In this document: positions 8,116 through 16,400 of the stretch, piece after piece | How the letters are laid out: each line of letters opens with the position of its first letter | Numbering within the stretch: the first letter of the stretch is position 1 | Source of the DNA: Pseudomonadota bacterium | GTDB lineage: Bacteria; Desulfobacterota; Binatia; Binatales; Binataceae | DNA length: 64,000 nt | Direction: 5' to 3' | Assembly: GCA_021324885.1 (NCBI GenBank) | Contig: JAJPIF010000028.1 | Span: 186,001 to 250,000, forward strand | The notes under the pieces: model-generated | Told to the model about the DNA's origin: nothing | The model's input: the letters and a program-made list of their open reading frames with translations, nothing else | Databases searched by the model: none | Position numbers and translations under genes: made by a program

Positions 8116-8670
8116 ATGCCCTCGTTGCGTGAAGTGATGGAAGCCACGATGGCCCTGGAGAAAGAGACCATGGGCCTTTATGCGCGTTACGCCAAGGTCT
8201 TCGAGGGCGAGCCCAAGTTCCGCGACTTCTGGTATTCGATGGCGCGGGACGAGGCCAATCACGTTGGCGCGCTGACGCTGGTTTCAACTGTGTTGGAATG
8301 CGAGGGGCTGCTCGAGCAGGCCAGCCCCTTTGCCCTGGAAGATGAAACGGTCCGCCGTCTGCGCAACCTGTTGAAGCAGGCGGCGGAGGATGCCAAACCG
8401 CCCCTGACCATGGAAAAGGCGCTGGCTGTCGCGCTGGAGATCGAAGAATCCGAAATTGAAGACCGCGTTGGCGAACTGCTCAAGGCGATTAAGGAGGAAC
8501 GCGAATACGAGCGCTACCAGCGCCTGCTGGTCCATGACCTCGGCGACCTCAGCTACATGATCGAATGTTACTGCCAGGACACCTCGCTGCTGACCCGCTG
8601 CGACGCTTTGGTGGAGCGCCACGCGGAAGCGCTGAGGCGGTCAGGCGGAGCATCGAGGGAGGAGGATTGA
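8116..8670 (+). CDS. Ferritin/rubrerythrin-like four-helix protein
   Basis: A 184-residue all-helical protein with ferritin-like diiron spacing: MALEKETMGLYARYA (helix 1 with Glu15/Glu17 and Tyr22), MARDEANHVGAL (Glu-x-x-His in helix 2), ALEIEESEIEDRV (helix 3) and LVHDLGDLSYMIE (helix 4 with His). There is no rubredoxin zinc-ribbon tail, so it is not a full rubrerythrin. A role in oxidative stress or iron handling is likely, but substrate and partner are unknown. It starts 57 bp after rny. Downstream lies a pyrimidine-rich gap and then two tRNA genes. Confidence 0.75.
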   Translation: MPSLREVMEATMALEKETMGLYARYAKVFEGEPKFRDFWYSMARDEANHVGALTLVSTVLECEGLLEQASPFALEDETVRRLRNLLKQAAEDAKPPLTMEKALAVALEIEESEIEDRVGELLKAIKEEREYERYQRLLVHDLGDLSYMIECYCQDTSLLTRCDALVERHAEALRRSGGASREED

Positions 8671-8888
8671 GCCGAAGAGAAGATGAGCAGTGGGGAGTTA
8701 GAAACGGAAATATAGAAAACTCGGCCTTGCAGTGGGTGTCTGAATCCGGTTCACCTTTCTGATTTTTATTTTCCGCTTTTTTGTTTGCTCACTTCTCATC
8801 GCTCGCCCATCACTCCTTTTGCCTCCATTTTCTCTTCGCTCCTCTCGTCTTGACCGTTGGCGCCGCAGGCACTTAAATGGAGAAACGC

Positions 8889-8964
8889 TGAGGAGTCGGC
8901 TAATTGGCAAGCCACCTGACTCTGGATCAGGCGATTGAAGGTTCGAGTCCTTCCTCCTCAGCCA
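8889..8964 (+). tRNA. tRNA-Gln (CUG)
   Basis: A complete cloverleaf. The acceptor stem TGAGGAG (8889-8895) pairs with CTCCTCA (8954-8960). The anticodon arm CCTGA/TCAGG encloses the loop CTCTGGA, giving anticodon CUG. The T arm is GAAGG/CCTTC with loop TTCGAGT. A discriminator G is followed by an encoded CCA (8962-8964). Confidence 0.96.
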
Positions 8965-8987
8965 AATTTTTGTGGCATTGCGCGGAC

Positions 8988-9059
8988 GGTCCCATCGTCT
9001 AGTGGTTAGGACACCGGCCTCTCACGTCGGTAACCCGGGTTCGAATCCCGGTGGGATCA
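8988..9059 (+). tRNA. tRNA-Glu (CUC)
   Basis: A complete cloverleaf. The acceptor GGTCCCA (8988-8994) pairs with TGGGATC (9052-9058). The anticodon stem CCGGC/GTCGG encloses CTCTCAC, anticodon CUC. The T arm CCGGG/CCCGG has loop TTCGAAT. The discriminator A is followed by GCC, so CCA is not encoded, unlike the tRNA-Gln 23 bp upstream. Confidence 0.96.
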
Positions 9060-9215
9060 GCCAGGTTCCATCAATATAAGAGGACAAAATCGCGATGACC
9101 CCGGACCCGTTGAGTTAAACGGGAATTCGGCGGGGCGCATAACCGTGCAATCCTGCCCCTGGACGTTGGCGTGCCTCAATCCCCCGCAACAATTGCTGAA
9201 ACTCTTGCCCTGTTC

Positions 9216-9231
9216 TTAACCTTTTGGTTAA
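9216..9231. promoter_or_regulatory. Inverted repeat upstream of the P450 gene (possible operator)
   Basis: TTAACC and GGTTAA form a perfect 6-bp inverted repeat around TTTT, 38 bp before the P450 start codon. Its AT-rich symmetry stands out in a GC-rich gap and could be an operator. No regulator gene is adjacent, so this is only a candidate. Confidence 0.35.
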
Positions 9232-9269
9232 ATAGCGGCTGAAGATTCAAGCCCAGGGGAAGCGCCGAT

Positions 9270-10508
9270 ATGGAATTGGCAGACATCGACCTCAACGATC
9301 TCGATCTGTTCGTGTACGGCGATCCTCATGCTGCATTTAAGATCCTGCGAGAGCGGGATCCGTTGCATTGGAACCCCAAGGACGACACCGGGTACTGGTC
9401 GGTCACCCGTTACCAGGACGCGCTTTTCGTCTACCGCAATCCCCTGATGTTCAGCTCGGAGCGGGGTGGCGTCGCGCTTGCTTACGGGCTTACCGACGAG
9501 GACGAGATGGCGCAGCAGGCCGGATTGGGCCAGATGCTAATCGTTACCGATCCGCCGCGGCATACGCGGATGCGCCAGATCATCAACAAGCGCTTCACGC
9601 GGGCGGCGCTGGCGCCGCAGGAACCGCATATCAGAGCGATCGCGACCGACATTCTCGACGCGGTAACGCCGCTGGGTCAATGTGATTTCGTGGTTGATGT
9701 CGCGGCCAAACTGCCCACCGCTGTGATCTGCGAGATGATGGGTATTCCCAAGGCGGACTGGAACATGATGTTCGCCGTCGCCAACATGTCGATCGGCAGC
9801 CAGGATCCCGAATATCAGATCGACGGCGACGCGCGCGCCACCGGCCGCCGGGCGCAGATGGAATGCTTCAATTACTTCGTCAACATGGTGGGCGAGCGGC
9901 GCAAAAATCCGGGCGGCGATCTGGTCAGCGCGCTGGTGCATGGTGAGATCGAAGGACACAAGCTCACCGACATGGAGGTCCTGTTCAACTGTTTTCTATT
10001 GATAATCGGCGGACAGGAGACCACGCGCAACGCGATCTCGGGCGGCATGCTGGCGCTGATGGACAATCCCGATCAGCGCGCGGAACTGGGCCGGGATCGG
10101 TCCCTGCTGCCGGGAGCGATCGAGGAAATCCTGCGGTTCACCTCGCCCATCACGCACCTGATGCGCACGGCGACGCGCGAGGTTGAAATGCATGGCAAGA
10201 CGATCAAGACGGGTGACCGCGTGGTGATTTGGAACGCATCCGCCAACCGCGATGAGACTCAATTTCCTGATCCCGAACGGTTTGACATCAGGCGTTCCCC
10301 CAACGAACACGTCGCCTTCGGCCACGGCGAGCATTTCTGCCTCGGCGCCAACCTGGCCCGACTGGAACTTAAGGTGATGCTCGACGAGGTGCTCAATCGG
10401 CTGCCCGATCTGGAAGTATCAGGCGCCGTGCAGCGTCTTTATTCCAACCTGGTCGCAGGCATCAAACACATGCCGGTGAGATTCTCCCCGTCCCGCGCCG
10501 CCGCCTGA
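9270..10508 (+). CDS. Cytochrome P450
   Basis: Soluble bacterial class I type P450 of 412 residues. The I-helix oxygen-binding motif appears as GGQETTRN, the K-helix ExxR as EEILR, and the heme-binding loop as FGHGEHFCLG with the cysteine ligand at residue 357. The layout (N-terminal DLDLFVYGDPHAAFKILRE, THLMRTATREVE, and C-terminal SNLVAGIKHMPVRF) resembles the CYP124/125/142 group that oxidises sterol side chains and branched lipids or terpenes; the exact family is inference. No ferredoxin or reductase gene is next to it. Two tRNA genes lie upstream and a possible operator sits at 9216-9231. Confidence 0.93.
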   Translation: MELADIDLNDLDLFVYGDPHAAFKILRERDPLHWNPKDDTGYWSVTRYQDALFVYRNPLMFSSERGGVALAYGLTDEDEMAQQAGLGQMLIVTDPPRHTRMRQIINKRFTRAALAPQEPHIRAIATDILDAVTPLGQCDFVVDVAAKLPTAVICEMMGIPKADWNMMFAVANMSIGSQDPEYQIDGDARATGRRAQMECFNYFVNMVGERRKNPGGDLVSALVHGEIEGHKLTDMEVLFNCFLLIIGGQETTRNAISGGMLALMDNPDQRAELGRDRSLLPGAIEEILRFTSPITHLMRTATREVEMHGKTIKTGDRVVIWNASANRDETQFPDPERFDIRRSPNEHVAFGHGEHFCLGANLARLELKVMLDEVLNRLPDLEVSGAVQRLYSNLVAGIKHMPVRFSPSRAAA

Positions 10509-10558
10509 TGGGCGCCGCGGGTCGTGAGCCGTCCATCACCTTGAAAGTCAGCGAGGGG

Positions 10559-10596
10559 CCAGGGGCGAACTATCTTTTCGGTTGGTCCCTGGTTTT
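10559..10596 (+). terminator. Possible terminator after the P450 gene
   Basis: CCAGGG (10559-10564) can pair with CCCTGG (10587-10592), directly followed by TTTT. The loop of 22 bases is long, so the terminator is weak or only approximate. Confidence 0.3.
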
Positions 10597-10702
10597 CTGA
10601 CGCGAGCGAGATCATGCGTGTTTATCACTTCCCGCTCAAGGCGCCATCAATTCCATAGGTTTGCAGTTCCATTCGCGGACGTGGTTTGATGCTTGGGAGA
10701 AA

Positions 10703-11170
10703 ATGCCTTTCCCAAAACTGACATTGACGCTGACTCCAGCGCTTTTGGTGCTGCTCGTTGGATCGTGCGCCGTCAGCGGCGGAGAAGACTCTTCCCCGGC
10801 CGCGCAAACACAGGTGATCCAGACTATCCAGCCCGGCGACGGCCAGTTGAGCTGCGATGAGTTGCTCAGCGAGATGCGGCGGATGGATCGCATTGTCTAC
10901 CGTTCGGCTTCCGGTCCGGACAACACGAATACCGCCCTCAGCGCATTGTCGAGCGGCGCCGGTGTGGGCTTTGGATTCATTCCGATACCGATCGTGGGCG
11001 CGGCGCTCGGCGCGATGACCGGACCGGTTGCGGCTTTGGCCGGCAACGCCGGTCAGCAGCAGAAGGTGGATCAGCAGAACAGGATTGCCCAGGCCCAGCA
11101 GCGCAAGCAGCAACTGGTCATTTTGTACGACAACAGGAAATGCTACGAGAGCCCGCCGCCGACGGAGTAA
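10703..11170 (+). CDS. Predicted small lipoprotein, unknown function
   Basis: I do not recognise the family. The chosen ATG at 10703 has a GGGAGA site just upstream and gives a signal peptide ending in a lipobox, LLVLLVGSC, with the lipidated cysteine at about residue 22. The 155-residue product then has an acidic/Ser stretch, a glycine-rich hydrophobic segment (VGFGFIPIPIVGAALGAMTG, residues about 90-109) that could touch or span a membrane, and a Gln-rich helix QQQKVDQQNRIAQAQQRKQQ. The segment resembles glycine-zipper motifs of outer-membrane lipoproteins. It is convergent with the ROK kinase gene. Confidence 0.6.
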   Translation: MPFPKLTLTLTPALLVLLVGSCAVSGGEDSSPAAQTQVIQTIQPGDGQLSCDELLSEMRRMDRIVYRSASGPDNTNTALSALSSGAGVGFGFIPIPIVGAALGAMTGPVAALAGNAGQQQKVDQQNRIAQAQQRKQQLVILYDNRKCYESPPPTE

Positions 11171-11184
11171 ATCGCATTCAGCGA

Positions 11185-12081
11185 TCAGGCGGGCCACAGC
11201 CAGGCGGCGCCGCGCACGCCGCTGGAATCGCCGTGCAGGGCGCGTCTGATCGGGGTGTCGACGCCGTCGGAGAAGGCGTAGCGTGAGATTTGCGGTGCAA
11301 CAGTCCGGTAAAGCCGCTCGATGTTGGAAAGACCACCGCCCAGCACGATGACCGCCGGATCGAAAATGTTGACCACCATCGCGAGCCCCCGCGCCAAACG
11401 ATTTTCGAACATTTCGATAACGGAAAGAGCCTGGCGGTCACCGCTGATCGCCGCCTGCGCGATTTGTTCCGCGCTCAATGTGCGGCCGGATTGCGCGCTA
11501 AACTGCCGGGCCAGGGCCGGCCCTGAGATCAGTGCCTCAATGCATCCGGTCCTGCCGCAATAGCACGGCGGACCCGGCCATTCCTCGGATCTTGGCCAGG
11601 GTATCGGATTGTGGCCCCATTCGCCCGCGATACGGTTGCGGCCGCTTACGATACGCCCGTCGACCACCAGCCCGCCGCCTACACCGGTGCCCAGGATTAC
11701 GCCAAACACCGATTCGGCGCCGGCGCCAGCGCCGTCGATCGCTTCAGACAAGGCGAAACAATTGGCGTCATTTTCCAGCCGCACGGCGCGCTTTAATGCG
11801 CCGGCCAGATCGCGGTCGAGCGCCTTGCCGTTTAACACGGTGCTGTTGGAGTTTTTGATCAGCCCGGTACGTAATGAGAGCGCGCCCGGGGTGCCGACGC
11901 CGACTGTGGCCTGACATCGCAGTTCGCGCTCGATTGCGAAAACCAGCGCGGCGATTGCTTCGATGATGGCGGCATAATCCCCGGCGGGCGTTGCGATGCG
12001 ACGCCGGCAGAGCGTTGCGCCTTGATCATTGAGCGCAATCGCCTCGATTTTCGTGCCGCCCAGATCGACGCCGATGCGCAC
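11185..12081 (-). CDS. ROK-family sugar kinase
   Basis: ATP-dependent hexose kinase of the ROK family (glucokinase, fructokinase or N-acetylhexosamine kinase type). The N-terminal phosphate-binding loop is GVDLGGTKIEA. The ENDANCFALSEA segment carries the catalytic aspartate. The ILGTGVGGGLV loop is followed by GEWGHN, whose His is a zinc ligand, and by the zinc motif CYCGRTGCIE. Length 298 is normal. The His-Asn after GEWG and the presence of all three cysteines favour a fructokinase or NagK/NanK-like enzyme rather than a ROK repressor; there is no HTH domain. It starts 12 bp after the stop of the zinc alcohol dehydrogenase gene. Confidence 0.88.
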   Translation of the reverse strand: MRIGVDLGGTKIEAIALNDQGATLCRRRIATPAGDYAAIIEAIAALVFAIERELRCQATVGVGTPGALSLRTGLIKNSNSTVLNGKALDRDLAGALKRAVRLENDANCFALSEAIDGAGAGAESVFGVILGTGVGGGLVVDGRIVSGRNRIAGEWGHNPIPWPRSEEWPGPPCYCGRTGCIEALISGPALARQFSAQSGRTLSAEQIAQAAISGDRQALSVIEMFENRLARGLAMVVNIFDPAVIVLGGGLSNIERLYRTVAPQISRYAFSDGVDTPIRRALHGDSSGVRGAAWLWPA

Positions 12082-12093
12082 GCGAGATCCCGC

Positions 12094-13185
12094 TCAGTCG
12101 AACATCACCACGGAGCGGACCAGCTCGCCGCCGTCCATCATTTTGAAAGCTTCGTCGATTTCGTTAAGCCGGCAATGACGCGTGACCATCTCGTCGAGGT
12201 TGAGGCGGCCCTGGCGGTAGTACTCGATGTAGCGGGGCGCGTCGATACGGAAGCGGTTGGATCCCAGCACGCAGCCGGTTACGTAACGGGCGCCGCCGAT
12301 TAGCCATCCGGGCTCGATCTCCAGCTTCTGTCCGGCCGGCACCATCCCGATCAGCACCGCGGTCCCGCGCACGCCGAGGCTGTAAACGCATTGTTCGGCG
12401 GTCTTTTTTAGGCCGACCGCTTCGAAGGAGTAATCCACGCCCTTGCCGCCGGTGATTTTCTGGATTTCCTGCACTGCGTCGGAGGAGGATGCGTCAACCG
12501 TATGCGTTGCGCCCAGCCGCCGCGCCATCGCCAGCTTGCTCTCCACGGTATCGACCGCGATGATCCGGAGCGCGCCGGCGATCCGCGCCCCCTGGATCGC
12601 GGACAGACCGATACCGCCGCAGCCGAAGACGGCCACCGTAGTGCCCGGTTTGACCTGCGCATGGTTGAGCACGGAGCCGGCGCCGGTGGTCACCGCGCAT
12701 CCAATCAGGGCGGCGCGGTCAAACGGCATCTCGTCGGGGATTTTGACGAAGCTGTTTTCGTGGCCGAGCATCTTTTCCGCGAAGGCGCCGCCGTCGGAAA
12801 CGGGCGTGACTTTCTGGCCACGCCACGTGGTGCGCGGCTTTTCATTGTCTTTGCGGCGCGTGGCCTCGCGATTAACGCAGGAACTGGGATTGCCCGAAAT
12901 GCACTGATCGCATTGACCGCAGTAGATGACCGACAGCGCGATCACATGGTCGCCGGGTTTGACATTGGTAACCAGGCTGCCCACTTCCTCCACGATGCCG
13001 GCTGCTTCATGGCCCAGGAGCGTGGGGATTTTCATCGGCACCAGGCCTTTGACGTAATGCAGGTCGCTGTGGCACACGCCGCACGCCTTTACCTTGACCA
13101 GGACTTCGTGGTCTTTGGGCCTGTCGATTTCGACTTCGTCAATTAGGAGCGGTTTGTTGGCGCCGTTAAACATCGCGGCTTTCAT
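12094..13185 (-). CDS. Zinc-dependent alcohol dehydrogenase (MDR superfamily)
   Basis: NAD(P)-dependent medium-chain alcohol dehydrogenase of 363 residues. The catalytic zinc site starts with CGVCHSDLHY, followed by GHEAAGIVEEVG. The structural zinc lobe is CGQCDQCISGNPSSC. The Rossmann motif is VFGCGGIGLSAIQGA. An ATG at 13185 is preceded by AGGAGG at a good distance. The layout with an inserted RRKDNEKPRTTWRG segment resembles long-chain or NDMA/mycothiol-type alcohol dehydrogenases (inference). It is co-directional with the ROK gene and divergent from the isochorismatase-fold gene, so the 96-bp gap at 13186-13281 probably holds both promoters. Confidence 0.9.
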   Translation of the reverse strand: MKAAMFNGANKPLLIDEVEIDRPKDHEVLVKVKACGVCHSDLHYVKGLVPMKIPTLLGHEAAGIVEEVGSLVTNVKPGDHVIALSVIYCGQCDQCISGNPSSCVNREATRRKDNEKPRTTWRGQKVTPVSDGGAFAEKMLGHENSFVKIPDEMPFDRAALIGCAVTTGAGSVLNHAQVKPGTTVAVFGCGGIGLSAIQGARIAGALRIIAVDTVESKLAMARRLGATHTVDASSSDAVQEIQKITGGKGVDYSFEAVGLKKTAEQCVYSLGVRGTAVLIGMVPAGQKLEIEPGWLIGGARYVTGCVLGSNRFRIDAPRYIEYYRQGRLNLDEMVTRHCRLNEIDEAFKMMDGGELVRSVVMFD

Positions 13186-13281
13186 TGAATTCCTCCTGCG
13201 ATCAGCGCTTATTTCGCTATCATGGCGATTGCGTTCGTGTAAACGGCCGGGGGAATGAAACGGTGTTCGGAGGGAAAAGAA

Positions 13282-13929
13282 ATGGCATTTGATCTGCGCG
13301 AATTCGTGGAACCGAAAAAAACCGCAATTGTCATCAACGAGATGCAGCAAGGAATCGCGGGTCGGCTGGTGCCGCCCGCGCTCAAGGACCTCGCAGGCCA
13401 GGTGCGTGAGCGCGGTGTGGTCGGGTGTCTGGCGCGTCTGCTCAAGGCAGCGCGCACCGTTGGCGCCGTCGTCTGCCATGGCGTTTACGAAACCCGGCCG
13501 GACGGGCTGGGTATGTCGGTCAGCACGCCACTGGTCGAGCAGATGATCAAATCGGGCAAACTGCCGTTTGTCCGCGGCAGCGAGGCGGCCGCCATCATAC
13601 CCGATCTCGGCCCGGAAGCGGTGGATTTCATTATATCGCGCACCCACGGATGGCATCCGTTTGAAGGCACCGAACTTGACAGCATCCTGCGCGACATCGG
13701 GGTGCGGACCGTGATTGCCGCCGGTGTTTCGACCAATATCGGGGTACAGGGAATCGTGGTCGAGGCGCTCAACCGCAACTACCGCGCGATGGTGGCTTCC
13801 GATTGCGTGGCCGGCTTTCCGCCCGAGTATGCCGAGATGGCGTTGAAGTACGGCGTCGGCATCGTGGCCCGCGTTACCACGGCAAAGGACATCGTCGCGG
13901 CGTGGGGTCTGGAGTGGGGCGAGCTGTGA
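13282..13929 (+). CDS. Isochorismatase-fold hydrolase with altered active site
   Basis: A 215-residue cysteine-hydrolase-superfamily protein. The start at 13282 follows GGAGGG by a good spacing. The fold signature is clear (KTAIVINEMQQGI, then VCHGVYETRPDG, then GVSTNIGVQGIVVEALNRNY, then VASDCVAG). All three catalytic positions differ from the standard Asp-Lys-Cys triad. The first strand ends in Asn-Glu-Met-Gln rather than Asp-x-Gln, the lysine position reads SRTHGW, and the nucleophile position is Gly154. Loss of Cys is also seen in true isochorismatases such as EntB and PhzD, but those keep Asp and Lys. Substrate is unknown. Confidence 0.8.
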   Translation: MAFDLREFVEPKKTAIVINEMQQGIAGRLVPPALKDLAGQVRERGVVGCLARLLKAARTVGAVVCHGVYETRPDGLGMSVSTPLVEQMIKSGKLPFVRGSEAAAIIPDLGPEAVDFIISRTHGWHPFEGTELDSILRDIGVRTVIAAGVSTNIGVQGIVVEALNRNYRAMVASDCVAGFPPEYAEMALKYGVGIVARVTTAKDIVAAWGLEWGEL

Positions 13930-13986
13930 GCGGCCTGGTGTTAATTTCCAGTTCGCGGCGCGCTTCACTGCTGAGCTGAAGGCTCT

Positions 13987-16152
13987 TTAGGGCAGGATGT
14001 TCCTGATACCGCCGATAACGCTGCCCACGGCGTTGGCGCCGCCCTTGATGATATTAACCGGCGCGCTAACCACGCCCACGGCGGCCCGCTCGGCCAGCTT
14101 GGGAATGTCCGGCAGCACCAGCAGGGCGGGGTACTTGCCCATGACCACCACCGGAATCGCGGCGGAAAGACCCAGCGTAATCCGGATATCGCCGCTCATG
14201 TCGATGTTCTTGTCGAAGTCGAACCATCCCGCGCCGGTGATTTGATACTGGGACGACTGCACCAGCAGATCATTGGTGGTTACGCGCTGGCGGTATAGGT
14301 CGAAGCTCATGCTGGCTTGGCTGAGATCGGTACTGGAACTGGCAAACAAGCCCTGGTGGCTCGTTCTGAATGCCACGCTCACCAGTTGGCTGACGACCGG
14401 AGCCGCCGCGATTTTGTTCAGCGCGACCGCCACGATATTGATTCCGTGCAACTGGCCGTCGGAAAGATACATCCGGCCATTGCCGCGCAAGGTGGGTTGA
14501 ATCTCCTTCCACGACGTACCGGTGCCCGACAGGCGGGCATCGGCGGTAAGAAACCCGCTGAGCGCGCTGGTCTGGACATCGAGCCAACCGAGCGCGTCGG
14601 CGACATTGATATGCTGCAGGCGGGCGGAGGCGTTAAAGGGCGGACGCGGCGCGATCAAGGCATTGACGTTGGCCAGAACCGAACCGCCGAAAACATCAAC
14701 CGCCAGCGGCTGCGCGGAGAGCTGATCGTTCTCATAGATTGCGGTGAGGTCCAGCTTCCGGTACGTCAGCCGCTCCACCAGGCCATCGGCCGACGTGATG
14801 CGAACGTTGATGATGGGCGCGGAAATCCGGCCACGAGCCGTTCCCGATATTGCCAGTTGATTGACGAATTCGCCGGGCGGACGGCCTGGCACGATTTGCG
14901 AGAGTTGCAACGAATCGGCCCGGAAGTCGAACAACGCCTGCAGCGGATTCATCGAATCGGCTTCGGCCCGAAGGCTGGCCTGTCCCGAGCCCAGCGTAAA
15001 GGTGGCCGGCTGCAATTCCAGCCGAGTCGGAGTGAGGTGAATCCGTCCGTTGAAATTACCGATCGCCGGGAGTTGCGCGCCTTCAAACCGCGCGGCAACG
15101 CCGCTCATGGTGGCGGTCAAATCCCAGCCGCCCTTTGTATCCAACGGGCGCAGCGCGCCCTCGACTGCGGTCTTGCCGCTCAGATTCATGGTCAACGGAG
15201 GGTTTCCGGGTTGGTTGGAAACGGATCGGTAAACGATCCGATATGTGGCCAGACTCGCATCTGCCGCAAGCTGGAACTCCGCCAGGGTGCCGGTCACAGT
15301 GCCGGCTGCAAAGACCGGATCCGGCATCGAAACCGTAACTGGAATCAGTTCACCGGGAGCGAGCAGAGTCCTTAGATTGTCAACTGTCAGGGGTCCGGCG
15401 CTGAACTTCAGATTGAGCGGAGCGCCTGCAATGTCGACCACGCCGTGGCGCAGCATCGGACCCATTTTGCCCGAGACCTGAAGATTGGGCTCCTCGCTGA
15501 ACAGGGCGGTTTTTACTTCCAAATCAAAAGGCGAGCCGGTATGAAACCCCGCCATCTCGATGCTCAGATGCGTGATCTGCAGGGGGACGCCCGCCGCGGT
15601 CGAATCGTGGTAGTAGACCGAGCCTTGGTCGATATTGAGAGCTTTGATCGAAATTTCCCGCGCAATTGCCCATATGATTGCGCGCATCGCATTGCCGGCG
15701 TTGCGATGAGTGGCCGGGGCGCCGGTTGCGCCATTCTCGCCGAGCGTGTCGAGGTTGAGCTTGCCGTCCGCCCGCCTGAGCACCCGCACCACGGGCTGGG
15801 TGAATTCGAGTTGCCGAACTTTTACCTGGCCGCGCAGCAGCGGGAGAAATTCTACGTCCAGCGAGGTCTGTTTGGCGGCGAAGAAGGGGTCGCGGGAGAA
15901 AGCCGGATCGTCGGCAATTTTGACGCCGTCGATCTCGATCGCCAGTCCAAGTCCGATCTTTGCCTTAATCGCATCTACCGTGACCGGCCGCCCCAAAGCA
16001 TGGCTGACGCGACTAAGGATTCGATTCTTGTTATGGCTGATGAGCGCCGAAAGATTATAAGCGGCATAAGCCGTGATGGCGGCGGTGATCAGGATGGCCG
16101 CCGCGACAGCAACAGCTATTGCGCGAAATGCTCTGTGCCTGCGTTGTGCCAA
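13987..16152 (-). CDS. AsmA-family protein
   Basis: Large envelope protein of 721 residues with one N-terminal membrane helix (residues about 10-32) and a long periplasmic beta-rich part. The start of the periplasmic part, NRILSRVSHALGRPVTVDAI, matches the AsmA N-terminal domain. The C-terminal half contains LTADARLSGTGTSWKEIQPT and LRGNGRMYLSDGQLHGINI, the pattern of the AsmA C-terminal domain. AsmA-like proteins are thought to transport phospholipids to the outer membrane as long beta grooves. The gene stands alone on the minus strand, convergent with the isochorismatase-fold gene. Confidence 0.88.
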   Translation of the reverse strand: MAQRRHRAFRAIAVAVAAAILITAAITAYAAYNLSALISHNKNRILSRVSHALGRPVTVDAIKAKIGLGLAIEIDGVKIADDPAFSRDPFFAAKQTSLDVEFLPLLRGQVKVRQLEFTQPVVRVLRRADGKLNLDTLGENGATGAPATHRNAGNAMRAIIWAIAREISIKALNIDQGSVYYHDSTAAGVPLQITHLSIEMAGFHTGSPFDLEVKTALFSEEPNLQVSGKMGPMLRHGVVDIAGAPLNLKFSAGPLTVDNLRTLLAPGELIPVTVSMPDPVFAAGTVTGTLAEFQLAADASLATYRIVYRSVSNQPGNPPLTMNLSGKTAVEGALRPLDTKGGWDLTATMSGVAARFEGAQLPAIGNFNGRIHLTPTRLELQPATFTLGSGQASLRAEADSMNPLQALFDFRADSLQLSQIVPGRPPGEFVNQLAISGTARGRISAPIINVRITSADGLVERLTYRKLDLTAIYENDQLSAQPLAVDVFGGSVLANVNALIAPRPPFNASARLQHINVADALGWLDVQTSALSGFLTADARLSGTGTSWKEIQPTLRGNGRMYLSDGQLHGINIVAVALNKIAAAPVVSQLVSVAFRTSHQGLFASSSTDLSQASMSFDLYRQRVTTNDLLVQSSQYQITGAGWFDFDKNIDMSGDIRITLGLSAAIPVVVMGKYPALLVLPDIPKLAERAAVGVVSAPVNIIKGGANAVGSVIGGIRNILP

Positions 16153-16400
16153 AATAATTGCGGCTGCCGGGCACGAGGTGCGTACGAAGCCGGCCTGCCA
16201 TGGAAAATCAGACTAATGCAGACCCGGGCAAAAGGTAAAATAGAAAAATACAATAAGGGATAATCTCTCCAGCCCGGGGGACAAGCCGATCGCCAGATCT
16301 CGTGCGTCAAGCGGATCAGACAGCCGCACCCTCGCTCTCTGCTTCTGCCACGATTGAGGTGGGAGGGGAATAGAAAAGATGAAAGATCGTCGCGGCGTCC

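Noticed and set aside
6655-8262. A 535-residue open frame antisense to rny
   Set aside because: Long antisense frames are common in GC-rich DNA. The plus strand encodes a complete RNase Y with KH and HD domains, and the antisense product has no recognisable motif.
8671-8888. Pyrimidine-rich gap before the tRNA genes as a possible integration scar
   Set aside because: No copy of the tRNA 3' ends was found elsewhere in the window, and no integrase gene is near.
13186-13968. A 260-residue N-terminal extension of the zinc alcohol dehydrogenase frame
   Set aside because: It is antisense to the isochorismatase-fold gene and has no family likeness; a strong AGGAGG site and family start are at 13185.
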